64,000 nt of DNA from an uncultured Glaciecola sp. (GCA_937125395.1 CAKZLI010000007.1:1-64000), one strand, 5' to 3'. Shown: positions 34,601 to 42,475, counted from the first letter of the stretch. The notes: generated by a model not told the origin, from the sequence alone. Numbers and translations are program-made.

Positions 34601-35365
34601 TTATGCGTGAGTTTCATTGGATTCACAAGAAGTAAATCCATATAATTCTGATGGGATATAACCGTCTTCTTTAATGCGCTTGCGAATAAGGAAACCCTCA
34701 CAGATTGCACGACCACGGCGGAATGCTTCCTCCTCCCATGGTACGGCTTTATATGCTTTATGTGATAATCCCTTGAACTTATTAATGTGCATGTACTGTT
34801 CGTCATTCCAATGAAAATAACCGTCCGCATAACAGAAGCCTTTGGTAAAATGTTGCTGAACGTGTATCATTTCATGAGCAATCGTTTCCATTGTCATTTC
34901 AAGCATTCCCTGATAGGCTTTCTGTAGAGGGACGCCGAAGCCATTATGTTTCATTATAAAATCAGCGACAATGATACTACCCATATTAACCTCAATGGTA
35001 GCCGACCTAGTGACGTTGCGCTGGTAGCTCGAACCGATACCTACCATACTACCTCGCGTACAACTCTTATACGCTCTACTCTTAGTGACACTGCTGGCTT
35101 TGGTTTGTAATGTTTTACCTTTCATGAACTTGACATACAAGTGTTTTAGGTCACCGAAATCGTAAGCGTTGAGCATCATTTCAATCATATCCATGATATT
35201 GCTCTTGAGAACCTCATCGTATAAATGTTCCCAGTTGACACCCATTCCCTTTTCATCTTTACGCCATTCATGCTCATAATCGGCTTTGATGCACTTTAGT
35301 AAGTCCTTACGAACACGGTCATTAGACGTAACAGTGATGTTGTTGAAGTGATGTGTCAATCTCAT
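34601..35365 (-). CDS. Zinc metalloprotease-like (HExxH) protein
   Basis: The 254-aa protein has a zincin motif HEMIH at residues 164-168 (ETIAHEMIHVQQHF), resembling SprT-type domains, with further His and Glu residues downstream. The Lys/Arg-rich middle (SSVTKSRAYKSCTRGS) may bind DNA. SprT-like proteases can remove DNA-protein crosslinks; that role here is inference. A promoter module lies just upstream at 35394-35421. Confidence 0.6.
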   Translation of the reverse strand: MRLTHHFNNITVTSNDRVRKDLLKCIKADYEHEWRKDEKGMGVNWEHLYDEVLKSNIMDMIEMMLNAYDFGDLKHLYVKFMKGKTLQTKASSVTKSRAYKSCTRGSMVGIGSSYQRNVTRSATIEVNMGSIIVADFIMKHNGFGVPLQKAYQGMLEMTMETIAHEMIHVQQHFTKGFCYADGYFHWNDEQYMHINKFKGLSHKAYKAVPWEEEAFRRGRAICEGFLIRKRIKEDGYIPSELYGFTSCESNETHA

Positions 35366-35393
35366 TAATACAATTCCTGATTAAACTTGGTAA

Positions 35394-35421
35394 CATTATT
35401 ATATAAATCGAAGTCAATCAA
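35394..35421 (-). promoter_or_regulatory. Promoter module, minus strand
   Basis: On the minus strand TTGATT, a 16-base spacer (GACTTCGATTTATATA) and TAATGT. The first 13 bases match the plus-strand modules at 19788 and 45379. It directly follows the terminator at 35417-35446 and would serve the metalloprotease gene. Confidence 0.55.
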
Positions 35422-35446
35422 AAGACCTATTCCGTAGAATAGGCCG
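35417..35446 (-). terminator. Terminator, minus strand
   Basis: GGCCTATTC-TACG-GAATAGGTC with one internal mismatch, followed on the minus strand by TTTTGATTG. It ends the gene at 35453. Confidence 0.75.
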
Positions 35447-35452
35447 ATTATA

Positions 35453-35770
35453 TTAAACTGATTCAGGATAGTCATCCGACATAACGTAATAGAACGTTCC
35501 GTCCATATCGATATAACGCACAGCGTAGAACGGCTCATCATTATAAGTGACTATACCGTCGGACAAGTAACCAGATGAACCTATATCACCATACGGCTGA
35601 AACATCTCAGTGTCAGTGTCATCACAGCTATGAATAAGTGCTTTCCAGTTGCCATGAGCATTAATGCTGGTCTCACCACCACATATATCACTTAAGAGAC
35701 CATCATAACGGATTTCTTGTTCAGCTTCAAAGCGTTCAAGAATTTCTTGTTCATCTATTAGCTTAATCAT
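35453..35770 (-). CDS. Hypothetical protein, 105 aa
   Basis: Acidic protein (IKLIDEQEILERFEAEQEIR) with a beta-rich second half including two YY/AVRY segments. It overlaps the upstream gene's stop by four bases, so is in an operon with it. No family recognised. Confidence 0.55.
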   Translation of the reverse strand: MIKLIDEQEILERFEAEQEIRYDGLLSDICGGETSINAHGNWKALIHSCDDTDTEMFQPYGDIGSSGYLSDGIVTYNDEPFYAVRYIDMDGTFYYVMSDDYPESV

Positions 35771-36237
35771 AATGTATCCAACGCCTCGTTAGCCAATTCA
35801 ATCATCAACTCTGAGATTTCAGGCCAGTCAACGCTTGAGATTGTGATGTGTGGGAAGTTAACTGGTCTCACCGAACGGTTATGTTCGCTTAGACCAGTAG
35901 CGTCAATTAATTTCATCAACTGCTCTACAGTGAACAGGTCGTTGCTTCGGATATGTATTGAAGCTGGTTGATGAACTGCTGACATCTGAACATACACAGC
36001 TAGATGTGACGAGTCAATGCCATCCAAGTGGATACAAGGGTTCTTATTAACTTTAACGACCAAACCTTCGTGTGATGCAACATCACGCTTCAAGGTCGCT
36101 GTTAGTTCGATTGAAGCCTGATTGCGGTCTTCAGCTCGTTGAGCTTTAACAGCCTCATTAGCTGTAGCAATACACTTTTTATCTTTAGCCATTTTACCAG
36201 CAATCATAGCCGCAAACGGATCAGTATATGTAGTCAT
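35767..36237 (-). CDS. Hypothetical protein, 156 aa
   Basis: I start at ATG 36237 (MTTYTDPFAAMIAGKMAKD) behind AAGGAAAAC; the frame is open further upstream, without such a site. It contains AVKAQRAEDRNQASIELTATL then a beta-rich region with several His residues. No family recognised. Confidence 0.55.
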   Translation of the reverse strand: MTTYTDPFAAMIAGKMAKDKKCIATANEAVKAQRAEDRNQASIELTATLKRDVASHEGLVVKVNKNPCIHLDGIDSSHLAVYVQMSAVHQPASIHIRSNDLFTVEQLMKLIDATGLSEHNRSVRPVNFPHITISSVDWPEISELMIELANEALDTL

Positions 36238-36314
36238 ATTTGTTTTCCTTGAGGTATACTGTAATGGACATGATTTCATTTTGTTCAATATACGTCCGGT
36301 TCTAAAGAATTATT

Positions 36315-36800
36315 CTACTGTAATACCACGACGGTCTTCAGATTAGGGAAATGTATACGTAAATCGTGATAGCTTTCCTGAAAACGTATCCATGGACTCA
36401 CCGTATGACAACCGTTCATGAGATCAATAACTAACACTTCAGTTTCATTGTCACATACCACACCACGCAAAGAATCTCGGTTTGACATTATAACTGCATT
36501 TTCTTCAAAGTCAACTTTTGATATTTCGTTATATGCTCGCCAATTCTCCATATGCTTGCCACCAGCAAAGAACCATTTAGCTTTAACGGTTCCGCGATAT
36601 AGGGATAACGGTCTACATACAAGATCTAAAGCTATTTTAGTATGACCTGTCGCACGTCCCATCTGATGACGATAAACCATCTCAAATAAAGACTCGGGTT
36701 TCTTCAATCGACCCATCGCCACCATCGACAATATATTGTCTCGAACACCTTGTTCGATGGATTTGTAGTTGTGTTCTATTACTAGGTTTCCTATATTCAT
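36315..36800 (-). CDS. Hypothetical protein with P-loop-like GRATGHT motif
   Basis: The 161-aa protein has GRATGHT at residues 48-54 (G48, G52, H53, T54), reading like a Walker A loop with His in place of Lys. An acidic strand VLVIDLMNG could serve as Walker B. The ATG at 36800 lies directly after a terminator-like hairpin and lacks a clear ribosome site, so the start is uncertain. Function unknown. Confidence 0.55.
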   Translation of the reverse strand: MNIGNLVIEHNYKSIEQGVRDNILSMVAMGRLKKPESLFEMVYRHQMGRATGHTKIALDLVCRPLSLYRGTVKAKWFFAGGKHMENWRAYNEISKVDFEENAVIMSNRDSLRGVVCDNETEVLVIDLMNGCHTVSPWIRFQESYHDLRIHFPNLKTVVVLQ

Positions 36801-36803
36801 TCA

Positions 36804-36829
36804 AAAGACCCTCCATTTATGAAGGGTCT
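36804..36829 (-). terminator. Terminator-like hairpin after gp25
   Basis: AGACCCT pairs with AGGGTCT, followed on the minus strand by TTTTGAATG. It could end gp25 transcripts, but a TGCTATAAT element just upstream would start transcripts within or before the hairpin, so it may instead be a 5' leader hairpin. Confidence 0.6.
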
Positions 36830-36838
36830 ATTATAGCA
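36830..36838 (-). promoter_or_regulatory. Extended -10 promoter candidate
   Basis: On the minus strand TGCTATAAT matches the extended -10 consensus exactly. It lies between the gp25 stop and the gene starting at 36800. No good -35 is visible, which extended -10 promoters tolerate. Confidence 0.5.
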
Positions 36839-36846
36839 TAGAATAT

Positions 36847-37236
36847 TTAACGAAGTCTCACTAATGGTATATTAACTGTTTCAATATCAGGACGGTTGAG
36901 AATCATGTAGGTGATTGTAACAACAACCGCATTGGGTTGATCCATCATAGACTGAACAGTGACATCACGCAATTCGACACGAGGTTCGAAGCTAGTAACA
37001 ACCTCAAAAACTGCTCCGCGAATATTCTGGCCTGTTAGTGGGTGATAGTTCTCACCAAGCAGATCGTAAACGTTACCGCCGATCTCTCTATCAGCACCGT
37101 AACCCCAGTCACCGACACTTGTAAGAACAAGCTCTCTAATGGACTGAGCTATCGCCGAGTTATCTGACTTCTGAGCCACATCACCCGTGATTGGATGTCG
37201 GGTGAACTTTAAATCAATATCTCTGAAAGTACTCAT
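36847..37236 (-). CDS. 25: Baseplate wedge protein gp25
   Basis: The 129-aa protein matches gp25 in length and motifs: FRDIDLKFTRHPITGDVA, ALQSIREL-type helix (AIAQSIRELVLTSVGDW), and FEPRVELRDVTV, which includes the EPR core shared with T6SS TssE. gp25 nucleates sheath assembly in the baseplate. Its start overlaps the gp5 stop by four bases. Confidence 0.92.
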   Translation of the reverse strand: MSTFRDIDLKFTRHPITGDVAQKSDNSAIAQSIRELVLTSVGDWGYGADREIGGNVYDLLGENYHPLTGQNIRGAVFEVVTSFEPRVELRDVTVQSMMDQPNAVVVTITYMILNRPDIETVNIPLVRLR

Positions 37237-38306
37237 GTGTTGCTACCGCCATTATCTGTCTGTTTCTGTGTTATCTTGGGTACTTCTTCAGCCTTGCCAC
37301 CGTCAACTTGAGGTGGTGGCGGGATAACCAAGTTAGGGTTGGTTCCACGTGCAACTCCGGCTTGAAGGGCATGCGGAGCAACAGCGTCAAGATCTTGAAT
37401 GGTTGCGCTTTCTATCTTAATATCTTTCATTGTACCACTACCACCAGTAATACTCCCGCAAGAGATTGTACCAGCAACTATATTCGGAACATATAATGTA
37501 CCAGACACAAACATATCACCCAACGCTTGCACTATCGGAGCAACCAGCTCAATCAGCTTATCTTCCGAGATTAAAAGACCACCAGAGCTGATTAACGTTG
37601 TACCGCCACCATTAAACGAATAATTATGACCGGACGTCCTGGTCGTTTTTGAGCCGTTTATGACCGATCGAAGATTTCCGCCAATCCACTGATTAAAATC
37701 CTTGACACAAATACTATAAAGGCTAGACGCAGAGCGAACAATAGTATCGCCTGAAGACTGCATTTCAAAATACGACCCTGATTTATGGTACAGGTGGATT
37801 CGTTCTTGACCTTTTGTGTTGTCTGTTTCAATTATATGACCTCCGCGTGTTATCGTAACATCATTGTCAGGATAAGTAGTTTTGGTATAATCATGACTAG
37901 GTTCAGACCACGCTGTACCACCACCTGTTGACTCAGTGAGGTTATTTTTCTTATTTTCCATTGCTTTATTCAGTTCAGAACGAGCGATAGGCGTCACGTC
38001 ATTTACGTGTTCTTCACTTCCTTGACCATGCCATGTAAACAGCACTTTCAATTCAGTATATGCATCGTCCAATGCAATACCCATAACCTCTGTCCCAACT
38101 GTCAGCCCAGTGGGCGTAACCCCAACTCCTCCATCAGATGTTGATGTGGCTGGTATCATAACCTGCGCCCAAGGAAGAAAACGTGTTGGTAGTTTGCTTT
38201 TCAATCTGTGGTGAACACCATGAACCCTAACCTGAACTTTACCCGATTCAAGAGGGTCATTTACATTTTCAACTTGACCGTAAAACCAAATAGGATTAGG
38301 AAGCAT
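37233..38306 (-). CDS. 5: Baseplate central spike (gp5-like, no lysozyme domain)
   Basis: The 357-aa protein starts with an OB-fold like gp5/VgrG (IWFYGQVENVNDPLESGKVQV, then FLPWAQVMIPATS and GLTVGTEVMGIALDDAY). A triple-stranded beta-helix-like region follows (ITRGGHIIETDNTKGQERI, LYHKSGSYFEMQSSGDTIV). The T4 gp5 lysozyme domain is absent between them, so cell-wall cutting must come from elsewhere. It ends Pro-rich. Adjacent gp25 supports the call. Confidence 0.85.
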   Translation of the reverse strand: MLPNPIWFYGQVENVNDPLESGKVQVRVHGVHHRLKSKLPTRFLPWAQVMIPATSTSDGGVGVTPTGLTVGTEVMGIALDDAYTELKVLFTWHGQGSEEHVNDVTPIARSELNKAMENKKNNLTESTGGGTAWSEPSHDYTKTTYPDNDVTITRGGHIIETDNTKGQERIHLYHKSGSYFEMQSSGDTIVRSASSLYSICVKDFNQWIGGNLRSVINGSKTTRTSGHNYSFNGGGTTLISSGGLLISEDKLIELVAPIVQALGDMFVSGTLYVPNIVAGTISCGSITGGSGTMKDIKIESATIQDLDAVAPHALQAGVARGTNPNLVIPPPPQVDGGKAEEVPKITQKQTDNGGSNT

Positions 38307-38324
38307 GTTTGTCTCCGACTATTC

Positions 38325-38344
38325 GAAACGGACATGTCCGTTTC
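38325..38344. promoter_or_regulatory. 20-bp perfect palindrome upstream of gp5
   Basis: GAAACGGACATGTCCGTTTC is a perfect inverted repeat centred 28 bp upstream of the gp5 start. It could be a repressor or activator operator, or fold as a hairpin with a CATG loop. The gap 38307-38518 has no supported gene otherwise. Confidence 0.6.
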
Positions 38345-38439
38345 TCTTAAGATTAATTTATTTAATTTTAATTAGGACTTTAATTAAAGAAGTGAGCTCT
38401 GAGAGCGAAGCGAACATTACGAACGAAGTGAGTAAATTT

Positions 38440-38474
38440 AAAAGGCAAAAATATTTTGTATTATCAGGATATAA
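38440..38474 (+). repeat. dispersed repeat, copy B
   Basis: Matches 49-83 as described there. Just before it (38401-38432) are the related units GAGCGAAGCGAAC and GAACGAAGTGAGT. No gene starts downstream, so it may be a relic. Confidence 0.5.
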
Positions 38475-38483
38475 GGAAGGTTC

Positions 38484-38512
38484 ATTCAAAGACCCCTAAC
38501 CGAAGTTAGAGG
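38484..38512 (-). terminator. Terminator after the gp51-like gene
   Basis: On the minus strand CCTCTAAC-TTCG-GTTAGGGG with one mismatch, followed by TCTTTGAATG. Confidence 0.75.
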
Positions 38513-38518
38513 CCAACA

Positions 38519-38683
38519 TTATTTGTTATTCTTTTTGTCAAGTTCTTCTTGGATTTTCATATTTCTAGTATCAATGAACAGCTTCATATGCCAAGGCATC
38601 ATAGCGTTAAAGTCGGATAACCCGATACCCTGCTTCTGACACTCAACCATCCATTCAAAGTGGTCGAATAAATTCCACTCCAA
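38519..38683 (-). CDS. 51: gp51-like baseplate hub assembly protein, 54 aa
   Basis: Directly after gp26 on the minus strand, a frame from TTG 38683 encodes MEWNLFDHFEWMVECQKQGI, continues with LSDFNAMMPWHMKLF, and ends in a Lys-rich tail. The MPW.M..F segment and the order 26 then 51 match T4, where gp51 helps assemble the hub. The protein is short for gp51 (about 250 aa in T4) and the start is unsure, so the name is tentative; the frame itself looks real. Confidence 0.5.
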   Translation of the reverse strand: MEWNLFDHFEWMVECQKQGIGLSDFNAMMPWHMKLFIDTRNMKIQEELDKKNNK

Positions 38684-38685
38684 GA

Positions 38686-39414
38686 TTACATGAAAACCTG
38701 ATTAAGATTGTTGAATTCTAATTTGTGATCGTAACCACAGGTAACACATTTGAATTCCTTGACAATTTTGATGGATGGTAGATTCACGAAGAAATTCTTC
38801 ATAATGTCTATCTGAACGTCAAGACCGAGTCCCTGTACCCATTCCAGTTTCTCTTCGTTGCCGAAATCCGACATTTGCCAAACTTCTTCACCCTGAGTTA
38901 TATACACCAAGAACTCCTTGATGACATGCTCTGCTGTAACGCCGTCACCGAGGTCAGCTAGATCAGCAGCCATCTGGATAGTAGGGTATTTAAGATGCAG
39001 TTTGAATCCACCAGCGTCTATTACAGACTTATGTTCAGCGTCAACATTGATGTCAACCGTCTCCAAGTCGATAACAACTTCAATCGGCGTACCACAGCTC
39101 TTATTGCCAATTTCGTTAGTACATTTGAAGTTAAGTCTAACCTCATCACTTACACTAATACAGCGAATCTTGATGAACAGTAATTCCAACACGAAACTAG
39201 GAAGTTCATTTACATCAATTTCATCTTTGTTAACAATACACTCACCTACAATCTGACGAATAGCGTCTATGCGGTCTTTGGCTGGTGTGTTTTTATCACT
39301 AACTTGCAATAGGATTGACTGCAAACCAATGTTGAAAGCCTTGTAAACAATAGGCTTCTTACAGAATTCTGTTTCCCAAGTACGTTGGGTCAACGGTATA
39401 GATGGTAATGACAT
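38686..39414 (-). CDS. 26: Baseplate hub protein gp26-like
   Basis: The 242-aa protein starts MSLPSIPLTQRTWETEF and has FVLELLFIKIRCISVSDEV, a Cys pair region (FKCTNEIGNKSC) and a second at the C-terminus (KEFKCVTCGYDHKLEF). This Cys-paired architecture fits the T4 baseplate protein family of gp26. Position beside gp5, gp25 and a gp51-like gene supports it. Confidence 0.7.
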   Translation of the reverse strand: MSLPSIPLTQRTWETEFCKKPIVYKAFNIGLQSILLQVSDKNTPAKDRIDAIRQIVGECIVNKDEIDVNELPSFVLELLFIKIRCISVSDEVRLNFKCTNEIGNKSCGTPIEVVIDLETVDINVDAEHKSVIDAGGFKLHLKYPTIQMAADLADLGDGVTAEHVIKEFLVYITQGEEVWQMSDFGNEEKLEWVQGLGLDVQIDIMKNFFVNLPSIKIVKEFKCVTCGYDHKLEFNNLNQVFM

Positions 39415-39455
39415 GCGTATTCTCCTTGAATATTAAAATAACTTAGGAAAGAATA

Positions 39456-39974
39456 ATGGCTAAGAAAGCTAAAAAGATTAAGGTTCTGGATAAGGAAATT
39501 ATCGTATTCTTAACCGAAAATGGCTATCATATGCCTCTAAATATGTTAGGCGAAAAGCGCTTAAATATGCTGTCTAACATTCTAGATGGGCGAGAATTGA
39601 TTGTGTCGCCTGACCAATTCTCATGTTTACCTTGTGTATTACCTGACATTAAGACGATTATATACGATGAGTCGTCTGAGGTGACAGAGACCGTTGTATT
39701 ACGAACGTTTAAGTGCGTCAATAAATACACGTCGCGTGGTTCGGTTGTGGCGTCTCCTCGCCTCATCAAAGAACTATCAAAAGAAGGTCAGTATGCTAAA
39801 ATTACTGTCTATCGTTGTCAAGGCTTTATTTATCCGCGCAACACCGGAGAATTAAGTCAAATTGAATTCATGCATGACCGTCCGGAATATATGAAACGCA
39901 CCAAGTGCATTCATCTTCCTAACGGATTTTTATCTAAAGAAATATGGAGTAACATCAATGTCAAAGAAAGCTGA
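39456..39974 (+). CDS. Hypothetical protein, 172 aa
   Basis: Starts MAKKAKKIKVLDKEIIVFL, diverging from gp26. Cys residues occur as SCLPC and later singly. Beta-rich, basic overall. No family recognised. It overlaps the next gene by 17 bases. Confidence 0.55.
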   Translation: MAKKAKKIKVLDKEIIVFLTENGYHMPLNMLGEKRLNMLSNILDGRELIVSPDQFSCLPCVLPDIKTIIYDESSEVTETVVLRTFKCVNKYTSRGSVVASPRLIKELSKEGQYAKITVYRCQGFIYPRNTGELSQIEFMHDRPEYMKRTKCIHLPNGFLSKEIWSNINVKES

Positions 39975-40398
39975 TCTGGCTAAAATAATCGCAGCCGCAT
40001 ACCAAACTCATTTCGGTTATGGTGTAAAAGATGTAATGGTAACTAACGGTAAGACTGTTATCGGTACTATGGGTGGTTTGATTATTATCTCAGATGACGG
40101 CGAAGCGGCTGTATTCAGCACTGATATGACAGCTAACCCACATCTGGTTGCACTGGAAGTGAGTTGGATGAGCCACTTTGAGTTCCTAACTGAAGTTGCT
40201 GAACCTCATTGTCATGACGTAAAAACGAAAGAAGTTGTGTTCGGTGATGGTGCGTTGGACACATATCTTTCTAATCGTCGTCAGGAAACAATCCTTATGA
40301 TGACCGAAATTGCAGCTGAGAATCAGGCGGCTAAACAAGCTCGCGGTGACACTCCGGAAATTGGTGAGCAGGAAGAGAAAGATCTCATCCTAGACTAG
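39958..40398 (+). CDS. Hypothetical protein, 146 aa
   Basis: MSKKADLAKIIAAAYQTHFG at the N-terminus, then a beta meander (KTVIGTMGGLIIISDDGEAA) and an acidic helical C-terminus. No family recognised. The next small gene follows after 45 bp. Confidence 0.55.
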   Translation: MSKKADLAKIIAAAYQTHFGYGVKDVMVTNGKTVIGTMGGLIIISDDGEAAVFSTDMTANPHLVALEVSWMSHFEFLTEVAEPHCHDVKTKEVVFGDGALDTYLSNRRQETILMMTEIAAENQAAKQARGDTPEIGEQEEKDLILD

Positions 40399-40443
40399 GA
40401 CTAAGTATCCATAACATTACAAACTTTCAACAAGGAAAATGTT

Positions 40444-40575
40444 ATGGAATTCAAATCGTTTACTTTGATTTGTTCGAACTGTGGTTCACCATCTAATGTT
40501 GAAGTTGACATCGAAGCAATACCTGAAGTGTGTTGTCTTTGTGGTTCAACTGACATTGAAGTTTCGGAAGCTTAA
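40444..40575 (+). CDS. Small zinc-ribbon protein, 43 aa
   Basis: ATG 40444 follows AAGGAAAATGTT. The product has two CxxC knuckles (CSNCG and CCLCG) separated by about 20 acidic residues, a minimal zinc ribbon. Such small proteins may regulate transcription or bind a partner; the role is unknown. A strong terminator follows immediately. Confidence 0.65.
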   Translation: MEFKSFTLICSNCGSPSNVEVDIEAIPEVCCLCGSTDIEVSEA

Positions 40576-40578
40576 TCC

Positions 40579-40610
40579 AAAGACCTATCAATTGTGGTAG
40601 GTCTTTCTTT
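40579..40610 (+). terminator. Terminator
   Basis: AAAGACCTATCA-ATTG-TGGTAGGTCTTT, 12 bp with one T-G pair, then CTTTTT. TTGACC follows at 40611 and TATAAT at 40638; the 21-base spacing is long for a promoter. Confidence 0.88.
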
Positions 40611-40674
40611 TTGACCTTTCTTTATACCCTCCTTAGCTATAATTGTTCCTGATATAAACAATCAAGGACATAGC

Positions 40675-41265
40675 ATGAAACCTGTCATCTTAGCTGGTAT
40701 AGATTACTCCTATACATCACCAGCAATTTGCGTCTGGGATACTTCCCTCCCTTATAAATTCGAAAACCTCCGATTTTACGGATATTACGATAAAAAGAAA
40801 TATGTTGGTATGCATGGCACTAACATATTAGTCACTATGCATCTCCTTTGGAAGACCCCAGAAGAGCGCTTTGCTAATATTAGAGACTGGGCTAAGGCTG
40901 TATTAATCTCTGAAGGAGTCACACATGTGGGTCTGGAAGGGTATGCTTTGGGTTCTCGTTCTGGTATGATATTCCAGATAGCAGAAAATACTAGCCTTTT
41001 GAAGCAAGCTATTGTAGAATTAGGCTTGGAATTCGAAATATTCCCTCCATCTCAGGTGAAGAAAAACTTTACCGGAAAAGGTAATGCTAAGAAAGAACCT
41101 ATGATAGACCATTTTAATGAGATTCATGCCGTTAAGATCGGTCAATTAATAGGCGCTGACTTAGATAAACCCTACATGAAACCAGGGGATGACCTTTGTG
41201 ATGCCAATGCAATTATGCAATGTCATTCATTGTTTAGCGAATACAAGGACAAGCAAAATGAGTAA
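40675..41265 (+). CDS. RuvC-like Holliday junction nuclease
   Basis: The 196-aa protein shows the RNase H-fold acidic set of RuvC: D10 in AGIDYSYTSPA, E88 in VGLEGYALG, and D172/D173/D176 in GDDLCDANA. It also has PPSQVKKNFTGKGNAKK, like the DNA-contact segment of RuvC-type resolvases. It would cut branched DNA before packaging, a job done by endonuclease VII in T4. ATG follows AAGGACATAGC. Confidence 0.75.
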   Translation: MKPVILAGIDYSYTSPAICVWDTSLPYKFENLRFYGYYDKKKYVGMHGTNILVTMHLLWKTPEERFANIRDWAKAVLISEGVTHVGLEGYALGSRSGMIFQIAENTSLLKQAIVELGLEFEIFPPSQVKKNFTGKGNAKKEPMIDHFNEIHAVKIGQLIGADLDKPYMKPGDDLCDANAIMQCHSLFSEYKDKQNE

Positions 41266-41527
41266 CTCATCTAATATGGCTACCGTATACAAACATTGGC
41301 AAGCTGGCGAACGTTGCCCTTACAAGCTTCTGGAAGTTGGTAAGGCCGAAAACAGCTTGTGTATTATGATGTATATACAGCGATATATCTTTCAATTTGA
41401 GAAGGGATTTTATCCCAATAAGGTAAGTGATGAAGCAATGGTACGCGGATTTAATCGAAGCGATGATGACATTGGAGACGATGAAGCTGATAGTGATGAC
41501 ACTTCTGCTGATCAACCTGTCGTTTAG
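41258..41527 (+). CDS. Hypothetical acidic-tailed protein, 89 aa
   Basis: ATG 41258 overlaps the RuvC-like gene by eight bases. The folded part ends near residue 65 and the tail is highly acidic (DDDIGDDEADSDDTSADQ). The tail's DNA also encodes the start of the next protein in another frame. No family recognised. Confidence 0.55.
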   Translation: MSNSSNMATVYKHWQAGERCPYKLLEVGKAENSLCIMMYIQRYIFQFEKGFYPNKVSDEAMVRGFNRSDDDIGDDEADSDDTSADQPVV

Positions 41528-41756
41528 CTTATACCATCTAGTAAGTACTGCTATGGCATTTAAACGTGCTGAGAATTCACGTTTGGCTTTGCATTTTACT
41601 GCTCAGGGCTTTACCTCCCAAGACGAACTGAGAAGTCTGCGTCATGAAGCTGGCCTAGGTGTTGAGCTTATGGACATGATGCTATTGCATGTTAAACGTG
41701 TTCTAATCAACGCTAGTATCTTCTTAATCATCGTACTGGGAGTATTAATTGCCTAG
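41430..41756 (+). CDS. Small membrane protein, 108 aa
   Basis: Starts at ATG 41430 behind AAGG and overlaps the previous gene by 98 bases in a different frame. Two hydrophobic segments are clear (MKLIVMTLLLINLSFSLYHL, and INASIFLIIVLGVLI at the C-terminus), so it probably spans the inner membrane. No family recognised. The next gene starts inside its end. Confidence 0.6.
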   Translation: MKQWYADLIEAMMTLETMKLIVMTLLLINLSFSLYHLVSTAMAFKRAENSRLALHFTAQGFTSQDELRSLRHEAGLGVELMDMMLLHVKRVLINASIFLIIVLGVLIA

Positions 41757-41997
41757 ATATAATTATAAATGTGGGGGCTGTGGACATGAGTTCTCAGCTA
41801 TCTACTCAATTGCAGAGCGTAAGAAAGCCTGTGGAGAGTGTGAGAATTGTGCAGATGGAATTGTCGGCTTAGTTCTCAATCGTGCCCCAGCGTCTGTCTC
41901 AGGCGTGAAAGGACCTCAATCCGCACCGGAAGGCTTTAAGGATATGCTGCGCGAAATGAAAAAGAAGGGTGGTAAAGACTGTGACATTGACATCTAA
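41749..41997 (+). CDS. FmdB-type zinc-ribbon protein
   Basis: The 82-aa protein starts at TTG 41749 and begins PRYNYKCGGCGHEFSAIYSI, typical of FmdB-like zinc ribbons, with a second Cys pair (CGECENC). It ends GFKDMLREMKKKGG, a common tail in this family. It is likely a small DNA-binding or regulatory protein. It sits directly before the gp33-like gene. Confidence 0.7.
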   Translation: MPRYNYKCGGCGHEFSAIYSIAERKKACGECENCADGIVGLVLNRAPASVSGVKGPQSAPEGFKDMLREMKKKGGKDCDIDI

Positions 41998-42253
41998 TAA
42001 CGAAGTATCGGAACCAACAATATCAGCAATGGATTTTAGTCGTGAAGTGTTTAATCGCTGTCAGTCTAAAATTAACTCGGATAACCTAGCCTCCGTAATG
42101 CTAGAGCATATTGCTGAATTATGTGATGAGTATGAGATTGAATTGGAAAATTCAGCCAAGTACATCACACCCGAACTGAAGTCCCATTTAGAAGCCAATG
42201 CTCGTCGAATCAACCTGATGAAAGTTAAAGACAAAACACGTCGATTATTCTAA
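41981..42253 (+). CDS. 33: gp33-like late transcription co-activator
   Basis: The 90-aa protein from GTG 41981 reads MDFSREVFNRCQSKI then VMLEHIAELCDEYEIELENS, the helical pattern I associate with T4 gp33. Gp33 bridges RNA polymerase and the sliding clamp so gp55 can fire late promoters. It ends KDKTRRLF, nearly the same tail as the DNA polymerase (KTRKLF), fitting a clamp-binding peptide. A start at GTG 41969 is possible. Confidence 0.6.
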   Translation: MTLTSNNEVSEPTISAMDFSREVFNRCQSKINSDNLASVMLEHIAELCDEYEIELENSAKYITPELKSHLEANARRINLMKVKDKTRRLF

Positions 42254-42262
42254 GGGGATAAC

Positions 42263-42475
42263 ATGACACAGCAATGGATTACGGACGCGGTATCTGCTCA
42301 ATTAGGCTTATCGCATTCTAATATTCTGTCGGAGAGTACAACGTCTCCCAAGAAAACAATTCAAGTAAACAACGGTCACGACTTTTACAATGTAGTTTAT
42401 GTCGCAACGACTGTTCAGTTTAAAATAACGGAGTCGAGTTTAGTAGTTGGGAATGTTAATCAACTCAACGGCTAA
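42263..42475 (+). CDS. Hypothetical protein, 70 aa
   Basis: ATG follows AAGGGGATAAC nine bases after the gp33-like stop. Small and polar (WITDAVSAQLGLSHSNILSE, then a short sheet). No family recognised. Confidence 0.5.
   Translation: MTQQWITDAVSAQLGLSHSNILSESTTSPKKTIQVNNGHDFYNVVYVATTVQFKITESSLVVGNVNQLNG

Noticed and set aside
38305..38499. 64-aa plus-strand reading frame
   Set aside because: It runs through the palindrome, repeats and terminator, lacks a ribosome site and has unlikely composition.
40611..40643. TTGACC with TATAAT as a sigma-70 promoter
   Set aside because: The spacing is 21 bases, too long for a standard promoter; it is mentioned only in the terminator entry.
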